NCBI GenBank assembly: GCA_900540735.1
Contig: UQHB01000028.1
Coordinates: 1 to 33,799 of the forward strand
DNA: 33,799 nucleotides
Source of the DNA: an uncultured Megasphaera sp.
Lineage (GTDB): Bacteria; Bacillota; Negativicutes; Veillonellales; Megasphaeraceae
Direction: 5' to 3'
The notes under the pieces were generated by a model. That model ran no database searches. It saw nothing but the letters and a program-made list of their open reading frames with translations, and was not told where the DNA came from. Below, in pieces: positions 23,156-30,367 of the stretch. Numbering within the stretch: the first letter of the stretch is position 1; each line of letters begins with the position of its first letter. A program made the position numbers and the translations under genes.

Positions 23156-24220
23156 TTAGCCCTCATTAGACGTAATCGTCACAGTTGGCTTTGATTCATA
23201 CGCTACGCTTTGCAAGGAATAGGTCAAATCGGGTTGCAGTCCTCCTTCGAGATGAAAGAGCGCATACGCATTGGTACTACTAATATAGACGACATCACTT
23301 TTGACAATGCCTAAGGCTTGCCCATAGGGACTGACGAGGATGCCATCATCACTATTCCACTGCAAGTCTAAAGACAAGGCCGACGCAATAGCGACAGCCG
23401 GGAGATAGACAATACCATCTTTTTGCAGAGCCCGCATGCCTAATTTATCGCCATTGACATAGAGGTCATAGGCTTTGGCAACGTATGTAGGCTGGCCATC
23501 AGAAAGATTGATTTTTTTACTAATCGCGGAGCTACTTGCAAAGGTATCAACGCCATACCCTTTCAAGGCCTTTTTCACGGCATCAATGGATAAGGGCTGC
23601 CAGCCATAGACATCGGGATAAATGTAATACGATACGGTATGGTCTGGGTCGCTATTGATGACGATGCGGTCATAATACACGGACACAGGCGTGCCGATAT
23701 GAACCATATCATAGACTTTTTCTACGTCTCCTTCATGCATGCGGACACAGCCATTAGACACTTCACCGCCGACTGTATCAGGGCGATTCGTACCATGAAT
23801 GCCGTAAGTACCATTAAAGCCAATCCATCGATAGCCCAAGGGATTATCTGGGCCAGACGGAATTTGTACGTTCGTATTGCTCGGGTCAATCCACGTCGGA
23901 TTGACTTCCATCGTTTGGACCGCGTAATTTCCGACAGGAGTAGGCGTAGCCGTCGTGCCTACGCCAACAGGATACATGTCAATTTTCGTATTTCCTTCGT
24001 ACACTGTCAACAGACGGCTGGCAATATTGATAGCAATGCGTTTTTCTGTAGAGACCGGTGCCGCTTTCGGTTCTTCCCGTTTCGGCGGTGTCGTCGGCAT
24101 TTTGGCAAATTGCGGCGGTGCGGTCTGGAGCCGAGGCACATCCATCACCGTATCGGCAAAGGCTGTACTCACGGAAAGCGCACAGAGACAGACTATGGCA
24201 CTGAGTATACGTAATCGCAT
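23156..24220 (-). CDS. L,D-transpeptidase (YkuD) with C-terminal beta domain
   Basis: A 354-residue exported peptidoglycan cross-linking enzyme. The signal peptide (RLRILSAIVCLCALS) ends at AFA-D, followed by a Pro-rich linker. The YkuD domain (about residues 60-185) includes YPVGVGTTATPTPVGNY and the active-site block HGTNRPDTVGGEVSNGCVRM with catalytic His and Cys. The C-terminal 110 residues hold a domain resembling copper amine oxidase N-terminal/stalk modules (KLGMRALQKDGIVYLPAVAI, LQWNSDDGILV). ATG follows AGGGGA. It starts 28 bp after the NCS2 permease, so may be cotranscribed. Confidence 0.9.
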   Translation of the reverse strand: MRLRILSAIVCLCALSVSTAFADTVMDVPRLQTAPPQFAKMPTTPPKREEPKAAPVSTEKRIAINIASRLLTVYEGNTKIDMYPVGVGTTATPTPVGNYAVQTMEVNPTWIDPSNTNVQIPSGPDNPLGYRWIGFNGTYGIHGTNRPDTVGGEVSNGCVRMHEGDVEKVYDMVHIGTPVSVYYDRIVINSDPDHTVSYYIYPDVYGWQPLSIDAVKKALKGYGVDTFASSSAISKKINLSDGQPTYVAKAYDLYVNGDKLGMRALQKDGIVYLPAVAIASALSLDLQWNSDDGILVSPYGQALGIVKSDVVYISSTNAYALFHLEGGLQPDLTYSLQSVAYESKPTVTITSNEG

Positions 24221-24248
24221 ATATCATTTCCCCTTTTATGAAACGATG

Positions 24249-25577
24249 TTAATCGTCTTCTTCAATAACGTAATCTTCGCCTACACCATTAAAGATCAGG
24301 TTTAAAATAACAGCCGTCAAACTGCCGAGCGTAATCCCACTGTGGAGGACAATTTGTGCCCAGCCCGGGAAATGCTGGAAGAAATTCGGTGCCGTCAAAG
24401 TAATCATACTAATGCCGACGCTAATAGCGACGAGCATGAGGTTATAGTTGCCATCGAATTGGACACGCGACAAGGCGCGAATACCACTGGCAATAATCAT
24501 GCCGAACATAGCAAGGCCTGCACCGCCGAGGACGGCGTTCGGAATAGACGCAACAATAGCCGCCATTTTCGGGAATAACCCGAGAATAACAAGAATAACG
24601 CCAGATGCTGCGACGACGAAGCGGCTTTTTACGCGCGTAACAGCGATTAAGCCGACGTTCTGCGCAAAGGCCGTGTACGGGAAGCTGTTGAAAATCCCAC
24701 CGATAAAGGTCGATAAGCCATCAGCACGGAGGCAGCGCGCCAAGCCTTTACGACCAATAGGACGGTCCACGATTTCACCGATAGCAATGCTGTCGCCTGT
24801 GGTTTCAACCATGCAGACGAGCATGACGATGACCATAGAAATAATGGAGCCAATATCAAAGGTCGGGAAGCCAAAGGAGAACGGTGTGACTACGCCGAGC
24901 CACGCAGCCTTTTCGACTTCTACGAAATTTGCCTGTCCTAAAATAAAGGCTAAGACCGTGCCTAAAATTAAGCCAATCAGGACGGCAATGTTACTGATAA
25001 AGCCTTTGGCACAGCGATAGACGATGAGGACCATACAGAGAGTCGAGAAGCCTAAGAATAAATTCATAGGGCTCGCAAAATCATCAGCTTTCGGGTTGCC
25101 GCCGCCAATCCAGTTGACCGCTACAGGCAAGAGGGTAATCCCAATAATCGTAATAATCGTCCCCGTCACGACAGGCGGGAAAAAGCGAATGAGCTTACTA
25201 AAATACGTGGCAATGAGGAACGTAATCAACCCGGCTACGATAATAGAGCCGTAAATGGCCGTAATGCCGTGCTGTGTCCCAATGAGAATCATAGGCGTAA
25301 CAGACGCAAAGGTTACACCTTGAATCATGGGGATACGAGCACCGACTTTCCAAAAGCCCAGGGTCTGGATGAGCGTTGCAATACCGCACGTAAATAAATC
25401 AGCATTAATTAAATGAATGAGTTCAGCTGGCGATAAATGGAGTGCTTGGGCTACAATAATCGGTACGGCTACGGCACCGGCATACATCGCCAGGACGTGT
25501 TGCAAACCATAGGCAAAAAGCTGGGAAAAGGGCAGCATTTCATCGACAGCATGGACAACACTTGGAGTTTCTTTCAT
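24249..25577 (-). CDS. NCS2-family xanthine/uracil permease
   Basis: A 442-residue inner-membrane nucleobase transporter with 14 predicted helices. The start is MKETPSVVHAVDEMLPFSQLF. GYGLQHVLAMYAG-like FAYGLQHVLAMYAGAVAVP is the first signature. MVETTGDSIAIGEIV contains the conserved Glu of the substrate site. FAQNVGLIAVTRVKSR is the NAT signature (QNxGxxxxTxxxSR), which favours purine (xanthine/uric acid) over uracil substrate. Near selenium/molybdenum hydroxylase maturation genes, purine uptake for a xanthine dehydrogenase is plausible (inference). A hairpin sits in its leader. Confidence 0.9.
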   Translation of the reverse strand: MKETPSVVHAVDEMLPFSQLFAYGLQHVLAMYAGAVAVPIIVAQALHLSPAELIHLINADLFTCGIATLIQTLGFWKVGARIPMIQGVTFASVTPMILIGTQHGITAIYGSIIVAGLITFLIATYFSKLIRFFPPVVTGTIITIIGITLLPVAVNWIGGGNPKADDFASPMNLFLGFSTLCMVLIVYRCAKGFISNIAVLIGLILGTVLAFILGQANFVEVEKAAWLGVVTPFSFGFPTFDIGSIISMVIVMLVCMVETTGDSIAIGEIVDRPIGRKGLARCLRADGLSTFIGGIFNSFPYTAFAQNVGLIAVTRVKSRFVVAASGVILVILGLFPKMAAIVASIPNAVLGGAGLAMFGMIIASGIRALSRVQFDGNYNLMLVAISVGISMITLTAPNFFQHFPGWAQIVLHSGITLGSLTAVILNLIFNGVGEDYVIEEDD

Positions 25578-25611
25578 GACATGTCACCTCGCAAAATTTG
25601 TACATCAACCA

Positions 25612-25655
25612 AAAGGAGCAGCCTTGCAGCGAATACCGTTACAATCTGCTCCTTT
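25612..25655 (-). promoter_or_regulatory. Leader hairpin of the NCS2 permease, possible attenuator
   Basis: The transcript forms AAAGGAGCAG paired with CTGCTCCTTT around a 24-nt loop, followed by TTGG. It lies between the extended -10 promoter and the gene start, ending 34 nt before the ATG. Purine permeases are often controlled by riboswitches, but I do not see the guanine-riboswitch core, so the class stays open. A short T run makes termination possible but weak. Confidence 0.45.
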
Positions 25656-25674
25656 GCGTACTGATTACAGGTCA

Positions 25675-25683
25675 ATTATATCA
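25675..25683 (-). promoter_or_regulatory. Extended -10 promoter of the NCS2 permease
   Basis: The minus strand reads TGATATAAT, 20 bp before the leader hairpin. No clear -35. Read-through from the dehydrogenase gene upstream is also possible, as no terminator lies between. Confidence 0.5.
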
Positions 25684-25719
25684 TATAACTGTCCTATGGG
25701 CTATATTTTTTATAGTGAT

Positions 25720-26673
25720 TTATAGGGATTCTGCGCGGTCTAAGAATTTCCGTAAAATATCACACGATGCTTGGAATTTAGCCAGTTCTTCTGCCGTAAT
25801 CGGCATGGTCACGACCGCTTCCACACCGACTTTACCAATGATACAAGGCACACCGGCAGCAACACTATGTTCACCGTATTCTCCATCGAGGGCAACCGAA
25901 CAGGGCCAGACGAGTTTTTGATCATGGAAGATAGCGCGGATAATCATGCACGCAGCGTTGGCAATGCCAAATTCCGTACAGCCCTTGCCGTCTACTTCAA
26001 TATCACCGGCACGGCGCACTTCCATTTCTAAATCATCTAAATTCAGACCTGCTAAGGCATCATTATCTTGCATCATATCTTGCAAGGGTTTACCATTAAT
26101 GGAGACGCGGGACCAAGCGACGAAGCTGGAGTTGCCATGTTCACCCATGCAAAAGCCTTGAATGGAGCGACGACTGACACCTAAGCGATTGGACAAGACT
26201 CGGAGGAGGCGATACGTTTCGAGGCTCGTGCCTGTACAGAAGCAGCGATTCCGTTCCCAGCCCATACGACGACGAATATATTCACAAATAATGTCGGCAG
26301 GATTAGAAATACTGAGTAAAATGCCTTTAAAATCGATAGTTTGTAAATGGCCAATAATGCCGTTGGCCATAGCAATGGAATCATCAAACATATCGAGCCG
26401 CGTTTCCCCAGGCTTACGGCTGCGGCCAAAAGCCATGACTAAGACATCCGCATCGGCAATGTCTTCATAACTGCCAGCGCGGATGTGCGTATCGTGGCCG
26501 CATAAGGCACCGCTCACAGCATCTTCTAAGTCAAAGGCCTGGGCTGCAGCCTTTTCAGGAATCCGATCTAGTAAGACAATATCATCTGCTTCGCCTGCTT
26601 GCATGAGTGCTAAAGCCACGTGCGAGCCTACATGGCCTGCGCCAATAATGGCAACTTTTCGAGTCTGTAACAT
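25720..26673 (-). CDS. Lactate/malate-family 2-hydroxyacid dehydrogenase, atypical active site
   Basis: A 317-residue NAD-dependent dehydrogenase of the LDH/MDH family. The Rossmann loop is GAGHVGSHVA near residues 10-19. The mobile loop reads GRSRKPGETRLDM. Position 102 of the LDH numbering is Arg, as in malate dehydrogenases, not the Gln of lactate dehydrogenases. The catalytic block is SNPADIICEY, then TSLETYR, where the usual Asp168 is Glu and Arg171 is kept, and MGEHGNSS carries the catalytic His195. The LDH-type Thr of KGCTEFGIA is retained. The substrate is thus uncertain: malate, lactate or another 2-keto acid. ATG at 26671-26673 with GAGGAG upstream. Confidence 0.85.
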   Translation of the reverse strand: MLQTRKVAIIGAGHVGSHVALALMQAGEADDIVLLDRIPEKAAAQAFDLEDAVSGALCGHDTHIRAGSYEDIADADVLVMAFGRSRKPGETRLDMFDDSIAMANGIIGHLQTIDFKGILLSISNPADIICEYIRRRMGWERNRCFCTGTSLETYRLLRVLSNRLGVSRRSIQGFCMGEHGNSSFVAWSRVSINGKPLQDMMQDNDALAGLNLDDLEMEVRRAGDIEVDGKGCTEFGIANAACMIIRAIFHDQKLVWPCSVALDGEYGEHSVAAGVPCIIGKVGVEAVVTMPITAEELAKFQASCDILRKFLDRAESL

Positions 26674-26731
26674 ATGTACGTTCTCCTCTGCTTTCGCGTT
26701 AAGATTTTCGAATAGTATCGTATTTCTTCTC

Positions 26732-26740
26732 ATTATATCA
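26732..26740 (-). promoter_or_regulatory. Extended -10 promoter of the dehydrogenase
   Basis: The minus strand reads TGATATAAT, about 60 bp before the start codon. No clear -35 hexamer. Confidence 0.5.
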
Positions 26741-26821
26741 TAAAATTATGCAAAAAAATTATCCATACTTCTTTAGTATGATATATTTTTTTACTTGACA
26801 TGGAAGGTTTGTGTTAATTTT

Positions 26822-26875
26822 TTTACAGTATTTTTACAGTGCTTTTGCGAAATACTGAAGAAGTATCCGTATACT
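26822..26875 (+). promoter_or_regulatory. PhoP-type boxes and promoter of the DUF47-pit operon
   Basis: TTTACA at 26822, TTTACA at 26833 and TTTGCG at 26844 are spaced exactly 11 bp, the arrangement of Firmicute PhoP binding sites (TTAACA-like hexamers with 5-bp gaps). A -10 box TATACT lies at 26870-26875, 20 bp downstream, so the boxes occupy the -35 region as in PhoP-activated promoters. Confidence 0.65.
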
Positions 26876-26907
26876 GAAGGCATCCAAATTGAAGGAGGCA
26901 AACATAC

Positions 26908-27534
26908 ATGTTTAGTGTAAGCAACAAGCATGAAGAGTTTTTTGATTATTTAATTGCCAATGCAGAAAATTTCCATAACGGAGCTTTAATCTGTGATGAC
27001 GTCATGAAAGATGTCTCGACGATTAAAGAAAAGTTACCTCAAATTGAAGCATTAGAAGAAAAAGCAGACTCCATTAACGGAGAAGTTATTATGAAACTGT
27101 GTAAAGTCTTCATTACGCCGATTGACCGTGAAGATTTCTACAAGTTGACCTGTGCTCTCGAAGATTGCATCGACCCCTTACAGGGTGCCTTAATCCGCGT
27201 CAATGTATACCACGTTACAAACAACTCCGAAGCAGCTACAGAAATTGCAGCTCGTCTCGTCGACATGGGCGAAGAAATGAAAAAAGCTTTTGCTCTCTTA
27301 AAAAGCATCGATAAAAACGAAGCTGAATTAATGGAACGGGCTAACAACCTTTCTAAACTCGAATCGGAAGTCGATGACATTTATCGTCGCGAATTATCCC
27401 GTCTCTTCAGCGGTGACGTAGAAATTTTAGATGTCGTTCGTTGGAAAGATATTCTCGAAACCCTCGAAGAAGCATCGGACCATGTAGAAGAACTGGCAAA
27501 TGCTATAAAAGAGGTGACAATGAAGTATGCTTGA
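26908..27534 (+). CDS. DUF47 family PhoU-like protein (Pit accessory)
   Basis: A 208-residue helical protein of the DUF47/PhoU-like family, usually encoded with low-affinity phosphate transporters and thought to regulate them. HEEFFDYLIANAENFHNGAL begins the first three-helix bundle and DREDFYKLTCALEDCIDPLQ is the metal-binding type acidic segment. IYRRELSRLF and KDILETLEEASDHVEELANA end it. GGAGG precedes ATG. Its last 8 bp overlap the pit start (ATGCTTGA), so translation is coupled. Confidence 0.9.
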   Translation: MFSVSNKHEEFFDYLIANAENFHNGALICDDVMKDVSTIKEKLPQIEALEEKADSINGEVIMKLCKVFITPIDREDFYKLTCALEDCIDPLQGALIRVNVYHVTNNSEAATEIAARLVDMGEEMKKAFALLKSIDKNEAELMERANNLSKLESEVDDIYRRELSRLFSGDVEILDVVRWKDILETLEEASDHVEELANAIKEVTMKYA

Positions 27535-28543
27535 TGCTCCATTGATCATACTGGTCGTTGTCTTGGCCTTGGTATTTGACTTTATCAATGGCTTCCACGA
27601 TACAGCAAACGCGATTGCTACGTGCGTATCGACGCGTGCTATTCGCCCAGGTCTCGCTATTGTCGGTACAGCTATTTTGAACTTTATCGGCGCCATGATT
27701 TCTACAGGCGTTGCGAAAACGATTGGCGGCGACATTGTTATGTCCCCGGCCATGATTAATGAATTAATCATCGTTGCTGGTCTTGTGGGTGCTATCGTTT
27801 GGAACTTAATTACATGGTGGTTTGGGATGCCATCCAGTTCGTCTCACGCCTTAATCGGCGGCATGATTGGTGCTATCGTCATCTCCGTTGGTGCTGGTGC
27901 CTTAAATGACTGGGGCATTATTAAAATCGTCTTATCCTTAATTCTTTCTCCGACTATTGCTATTATCGTCGGTTGGGTTATCATGAAGATTTTATTCATC
28001 ATTTGCCACAGCTTTAAGCCGACAAAAGTCAACATGACAGCCAACCGTTTACAGGTTTTATCAGCAGCACTCATGGCTTTCTCCCACGGCTCTAATGATG
28101 CCCAGAAATCCATGGGGATTATCACCTTGGCTCTTGTTTCCGGTGGATTCATCACTAATCTTGAAGTTCCGACCCTCGTTAAATTCCTCTGCGCCGCAGC
28201 TATGGCTCTTGGCACTAGCGTCGGCGGGTGGAAAATTATCCGTACTGTCGGTGGTAAAATCTTCAAGATGCATCCAATCCATGGCTTTGCAGCTGACTTA
28301 AACTCGGCTGTGGTCATCTTCTCGGCAACGTTACTCCATTTACCAGTTTCGACAACACACGTCGTTTCCGGTTCTATCATGGGTGTTGGCTCGGCACAGC
28401 GTGTCAAAGCCGTACACTGGAGCGTTGCTCGCCAAATGGTTACGGCTTGGGTTATGACCATTCCTTGTACTGCTGTAATGGGGGCTTTAGCCTATATCAT
28501 CATTACACATGTCATGATGTTCGTCGTTCCTAACTTACATTAG
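27527..28543 (+). CDS. pit: PiT-family inorganic phosphate transporter
   Basis: A 338-residue membrane protein with ten or so helices. The duplicated family signature appears as FINGFHDTANAIATCVSTRA near residues 20-40 and as FSHGSNDAQKSMGIITLALV near 180-200; the Asp/Asn residues bind phosphate. PSSSSHALIGGMIG and PVSTTHVVSGSIMGVG are the paired half-helices. Couples phosphate (as a metal complex) uptake to protons or sodium. Overlaps the DUF47 gene. PhoP-type boxes suggest induction by phosphate starvation. Confidence 0.93.
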   Translation: MLDAPLIILVVVLALVFDFINGFHDTANAIATCVSTRAIRPGLAIVGTAILNFIGAMISTGVAKTIGGDIVMSPAMINELIIVAGLVGAIVWNLITWWFGMPSSSSHALIGGMIGAIVISVGAGALNDWGIIKIVLSLILSPTIAIIVGWVIMKILFIICHSFKPTKVNMTANRLQVLSAALMAFSHGSNDAQKSMGIITLALVSGGFITNLEVPTLVKFLCAAAMALGTSVGGWKIIRTVGGKIFKMHPIHGFAADLNSAVVIFSATLLHLPVSTTHVVSGSIMGVGSAQRVKAVHWSVARQMVTAWVMTIPCTAVMGALAYIIITHVMMFVVPNLH

Positions 28544-28612
28544 ATACGATCAAGTATGAGTGCTCCTCCCGTCCACTTGTACTTGTCCTATATATCACCT
28601 TCCCTATTTCCC

Positions 28613-28646
28613 GGGCCCTGCAGCATCGATAGATGCGTGGGAGCCC
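28613..28646 (+). terminator. Probable terminator of the DUF47-pit operon
   Basis: GGGC...GCCC encloses a second stem GCATC-GATA-GATGC, giving a compact hairpin 70 bp after the pit stop. It is followed by ATTTCTCTTG, a weak T tail, so strength is uncertain. Confidence 0.55.
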
Positions 28647-28680
28647 ATTTCTCTTGTCTATTATATTACTAAAATTCATA

Positions 28681-28709
28681 TTTACAATAACGTTTTGATA
28701 TGATATACT
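28681..28709 (+). promoter_or_regulatory. Promoter of tryptophanase
   Basis: TTTACA and TATACT separated by 17 bp, with an extended -10 (TGA-TATACT). The transcript would start near 28716, leaving a leader of about 135 nt. Confidence 0.75.
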
Positions 28710-28715
28710 AAAACT

Positions 28716-28850
28716 ATAAATTACCTCTATTGATACGTTACGTTGTTATTGGTAGAGACATTTAATTTTATTTCTACCGTCCGCCAGCCTGCTTGTGATT
28801 AGGAAAATGTCCTGCCATGGAGGTGACCGGGGTAAATAGGAGGTAATACT
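28716..28850 (+). other. Long tnaA leader with hairpin and two Shine-Dalgarno sequences
   Basis: The leader contains a hairpin GGTAGA/TCTACC (28751-28778) and two strong ribosome-site sequences. GGAGGTGA is at 28819-28826, with no start codon at usual distance, and AGGAGGT is at 28838-28844, correctly placed for tnaA. In other bacteria tnaA is controlled by a Trp-containing TnaC leader peptide. The short reading frames here have no Trp, so a different control is likely if the leader is regulatory. No gene is seen in 28544-28850 apart from the terminator, promoter and this leader. Confidence 0.45.
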
Positions 28851-30245
28851 ATGGCAATCAAATATATAGCAGAACCGTTCCGCATCAAAATGGTTGAAAC
28901 GATTCACATGACGACCCGCGCAGAAAGAGAACAGAAAATTGCAGAAGCAAAATACAATCTCTTCAATCTTCGTGGGGAAGACGTGTACATCGATTTATTA
29001 ACCGACTCAGGCACCAATGCCATGAGTGCAGAACAATGGGCAGGTCTCATGAAAGGCGACGAAGCCTATGCAGGTGCTTCGAGTTACTATAAACTCGTCG
29101 ATACGGCAAAAGAAATTTTTGGCTACGAATTTATCCAACCAGTCCATCAAGGACGGGCAGCAGAAAAAGTTTTATTCCCGACCTTCCTGCACAAAGGACA
29201 ATATGCGATTTCCAACATGTTCTTTGATACGACTCGGGCCCACGTAGAACTGGCTGGCGCACGCTGCATTGACTGCGTCGTACCAGAAGCAAAAGATCCA
29301 TCGCACCGGGCAAAATTCAAAGGCAACATGGACGTAGTCCAATTAGAAAAACTCATTCAAGAACACGGCCCGGAAAACATCGGTCTCGTCGTCATGACGA
29401 TTACGAATAACTCCGCCGGCGGTCAGCCTGTATCCTTACAGAACATGGAAGAAACGGCTGCTATTTGCCATAAATACGGCATTACCCTTAATATTGACGC
29501 AGCGCGGTACGCAGAAAATGCATACTTCATCAAACGGGACGAAGAAGCATGCAAAGATATGACGATTGAAGAAATTATCCGTAAAATTTTCTCCGTTGCC
29601 GATATGTTCACTATGTCTGCGAAAAAAGACGGCATCGTCAATATGGGCGGCATGATTGGTGTCAAAGACGCTGAAAAGAATGCAGACATCATCATGAAAA
29701 TCAAAGCAGCTTGCATTAGCTTTGAAGGCTTCATTACGTACGGCGGCTTAAATGGCCGTGACCTCGAAGCGTTGGCTATTGGCCTTCGCGAAGGGCTCAA
29801 CGAAGATTATTTAGCCTACCGCATTGGGCAAATGGAATACTTAGCATCGCGCCTCGATGATGCTGGTATTGCATACCAAGCACCGGTTGGCGGCCATGGG
29901 GTCTTCATCGACGCAGCAGCTATGTTCCCACAGATTCCGTACTATGAATTCCCAGGCCAGGTCCTCGGTATTGAACTCTATAAAGAAGCAGGTATCCGCG
30001 CTTGCGATATTGGTTCTTACATGCTCGGCAACGACCCTGATACAGGTAAACAGCTCCATGCAGACTTTGAATTTACGCGCTGTGCAATTCCGCGCCGCGT
30101 CTACACGCAGGCGCATCTCGATGTCATTGCTGATGCCTTGATTGCCATTAAAGAACGGGCACATACGCTGAAACACGGCTACCGCATTACGTGGGAACCG
30201 CCCATTCTCCGTCATTTCCAGGCTCACCTCGAACCTATCGAATAA
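28851..30245 (+). CDS. tnaA: Tryptophanase
   Basis: PLP enzyme that splits tryptophan into indole, pyruvate and ammonia. EPFRIKMVETIHM begins the chain. VYIDLLTDSGTNAMS, KGDEAYAGASSYY, PVHQGRAAE and MTITNNSAGGQPVS are hallmarks of the beta-eliminating lyase group. The PLP lysine is K259 in MSAKKDG. Two residues separate tryptophanase from tyrosine phenol-lyase. Asp126 (SNMFFDTTRAH) is Thr in the phenol-lyase, and Ile387 (CDIGS) stands where the phenol-lyase has its substrate-binding Arg381. Both are tryptophanase type. 464 residues, normal. Followed by an aromatic-type permease behind a terminator-like structure. Confidence 0.93.
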   Translation: MAIKYIAEPFRIKMVETIHMTTRAEREQKIAEAKYNLFNLRGEDVYIDLLTDSGTNAMSAEQWAGLMKGDEAYAGASSYYKLVDTAKEIFGYEFIQPVHQGRAAEKVLFPTFLHKGQYAISNMFFDTTRAHVELAGARCIDCVVPEAKDPSHRAKFKGNMDVVQLEKLIQEHGPENIGLVVMTITNNSAGGQPVSLQNMEETAAICHKYGITLNIDAARYAENAYFIKRDEEACKDMTIEEIIRKIFSVADMFTMSAKKDGIVNMGGMIGVKDAEKNADIIMKIKAACISFEGFITYGGLNGRDLEALAIGLREGLNEDYLAYRIGQMEYLASRLDDAGIAYQAPVGGHGVFIDAAAMFPQIPYYEFPGQVLGIELYKEAGIRACDIGSYMLGNDPDTGKQLHADFEFTRCAIPRRVYTQAHLDVIADALIAIKERAHTLKHGYRITWEPPILRHFQAHLEPIE

Positions 30246-30286
30246 GTCCATAACGCACGTTGCGGTCATGCAGATTGCGGTCTACA

Positions 30287-30306
30287 TGCGCCCTCAGCCG
30301 GGCGCA
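30287..30306 (+). other. GC-rich hairpin between tnaA and the permease
   Basis: TGCGCCC, six loop bases and GGGCGCA form a 7-bp perfect stem just ahead of the terminator at 30317. Two copies of TTGCGGTC precede it at 30260-30267 and 30275-30282. It could serve as a competing or anti-terminator structure, or stabilise the tnaA message end. Confidence 0.4.
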
Positions 30307-30316
30307 GTACCACCAC

Positions 30317-30348
30317 TACCCCGGCACTCGTTGTCGGGGTATTTTTTT
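30317..30348 (+). terminator. Intercistronic intrinsic terminator between tnaA and the permease
   Basis: ACCCCGGCA, a 5-nt loop and TGTCGGGGT (one G-T pair) form a stem followed by TATTTTTTT. It lies 72 bp after the tnaA stop and 20 bp before the permease start; no promoter is seen between, so permease expression should depend on read-through or regulated antitermination. Confidence 0.85.
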
Positions 30349-30367
30349 CCCGAAAGGGGTGACTCTT

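Noticed and set aside
27844..28461. A 205-codon minus-strand reading frame inside pit
   Set aside because: Antisense shadow of a well-supported transporter gene, no ribosome site and no recognisable domain.
28629..28842. Possible TnaC-like leader peptides before tnaA
   Set aside because: The short frames (for example from the ATG at 28634 or the ATG at 28807) contain no Trp and lack ribosome sites.
28851..30245. Tyrosine phenol-lyase as identity of the lyase gene
   Set aside because: Asp126 and Ile387 stand where phenol-lyases have Thr and the phenol-binding Arg; the C-terminal region is also tryptophanase-like.
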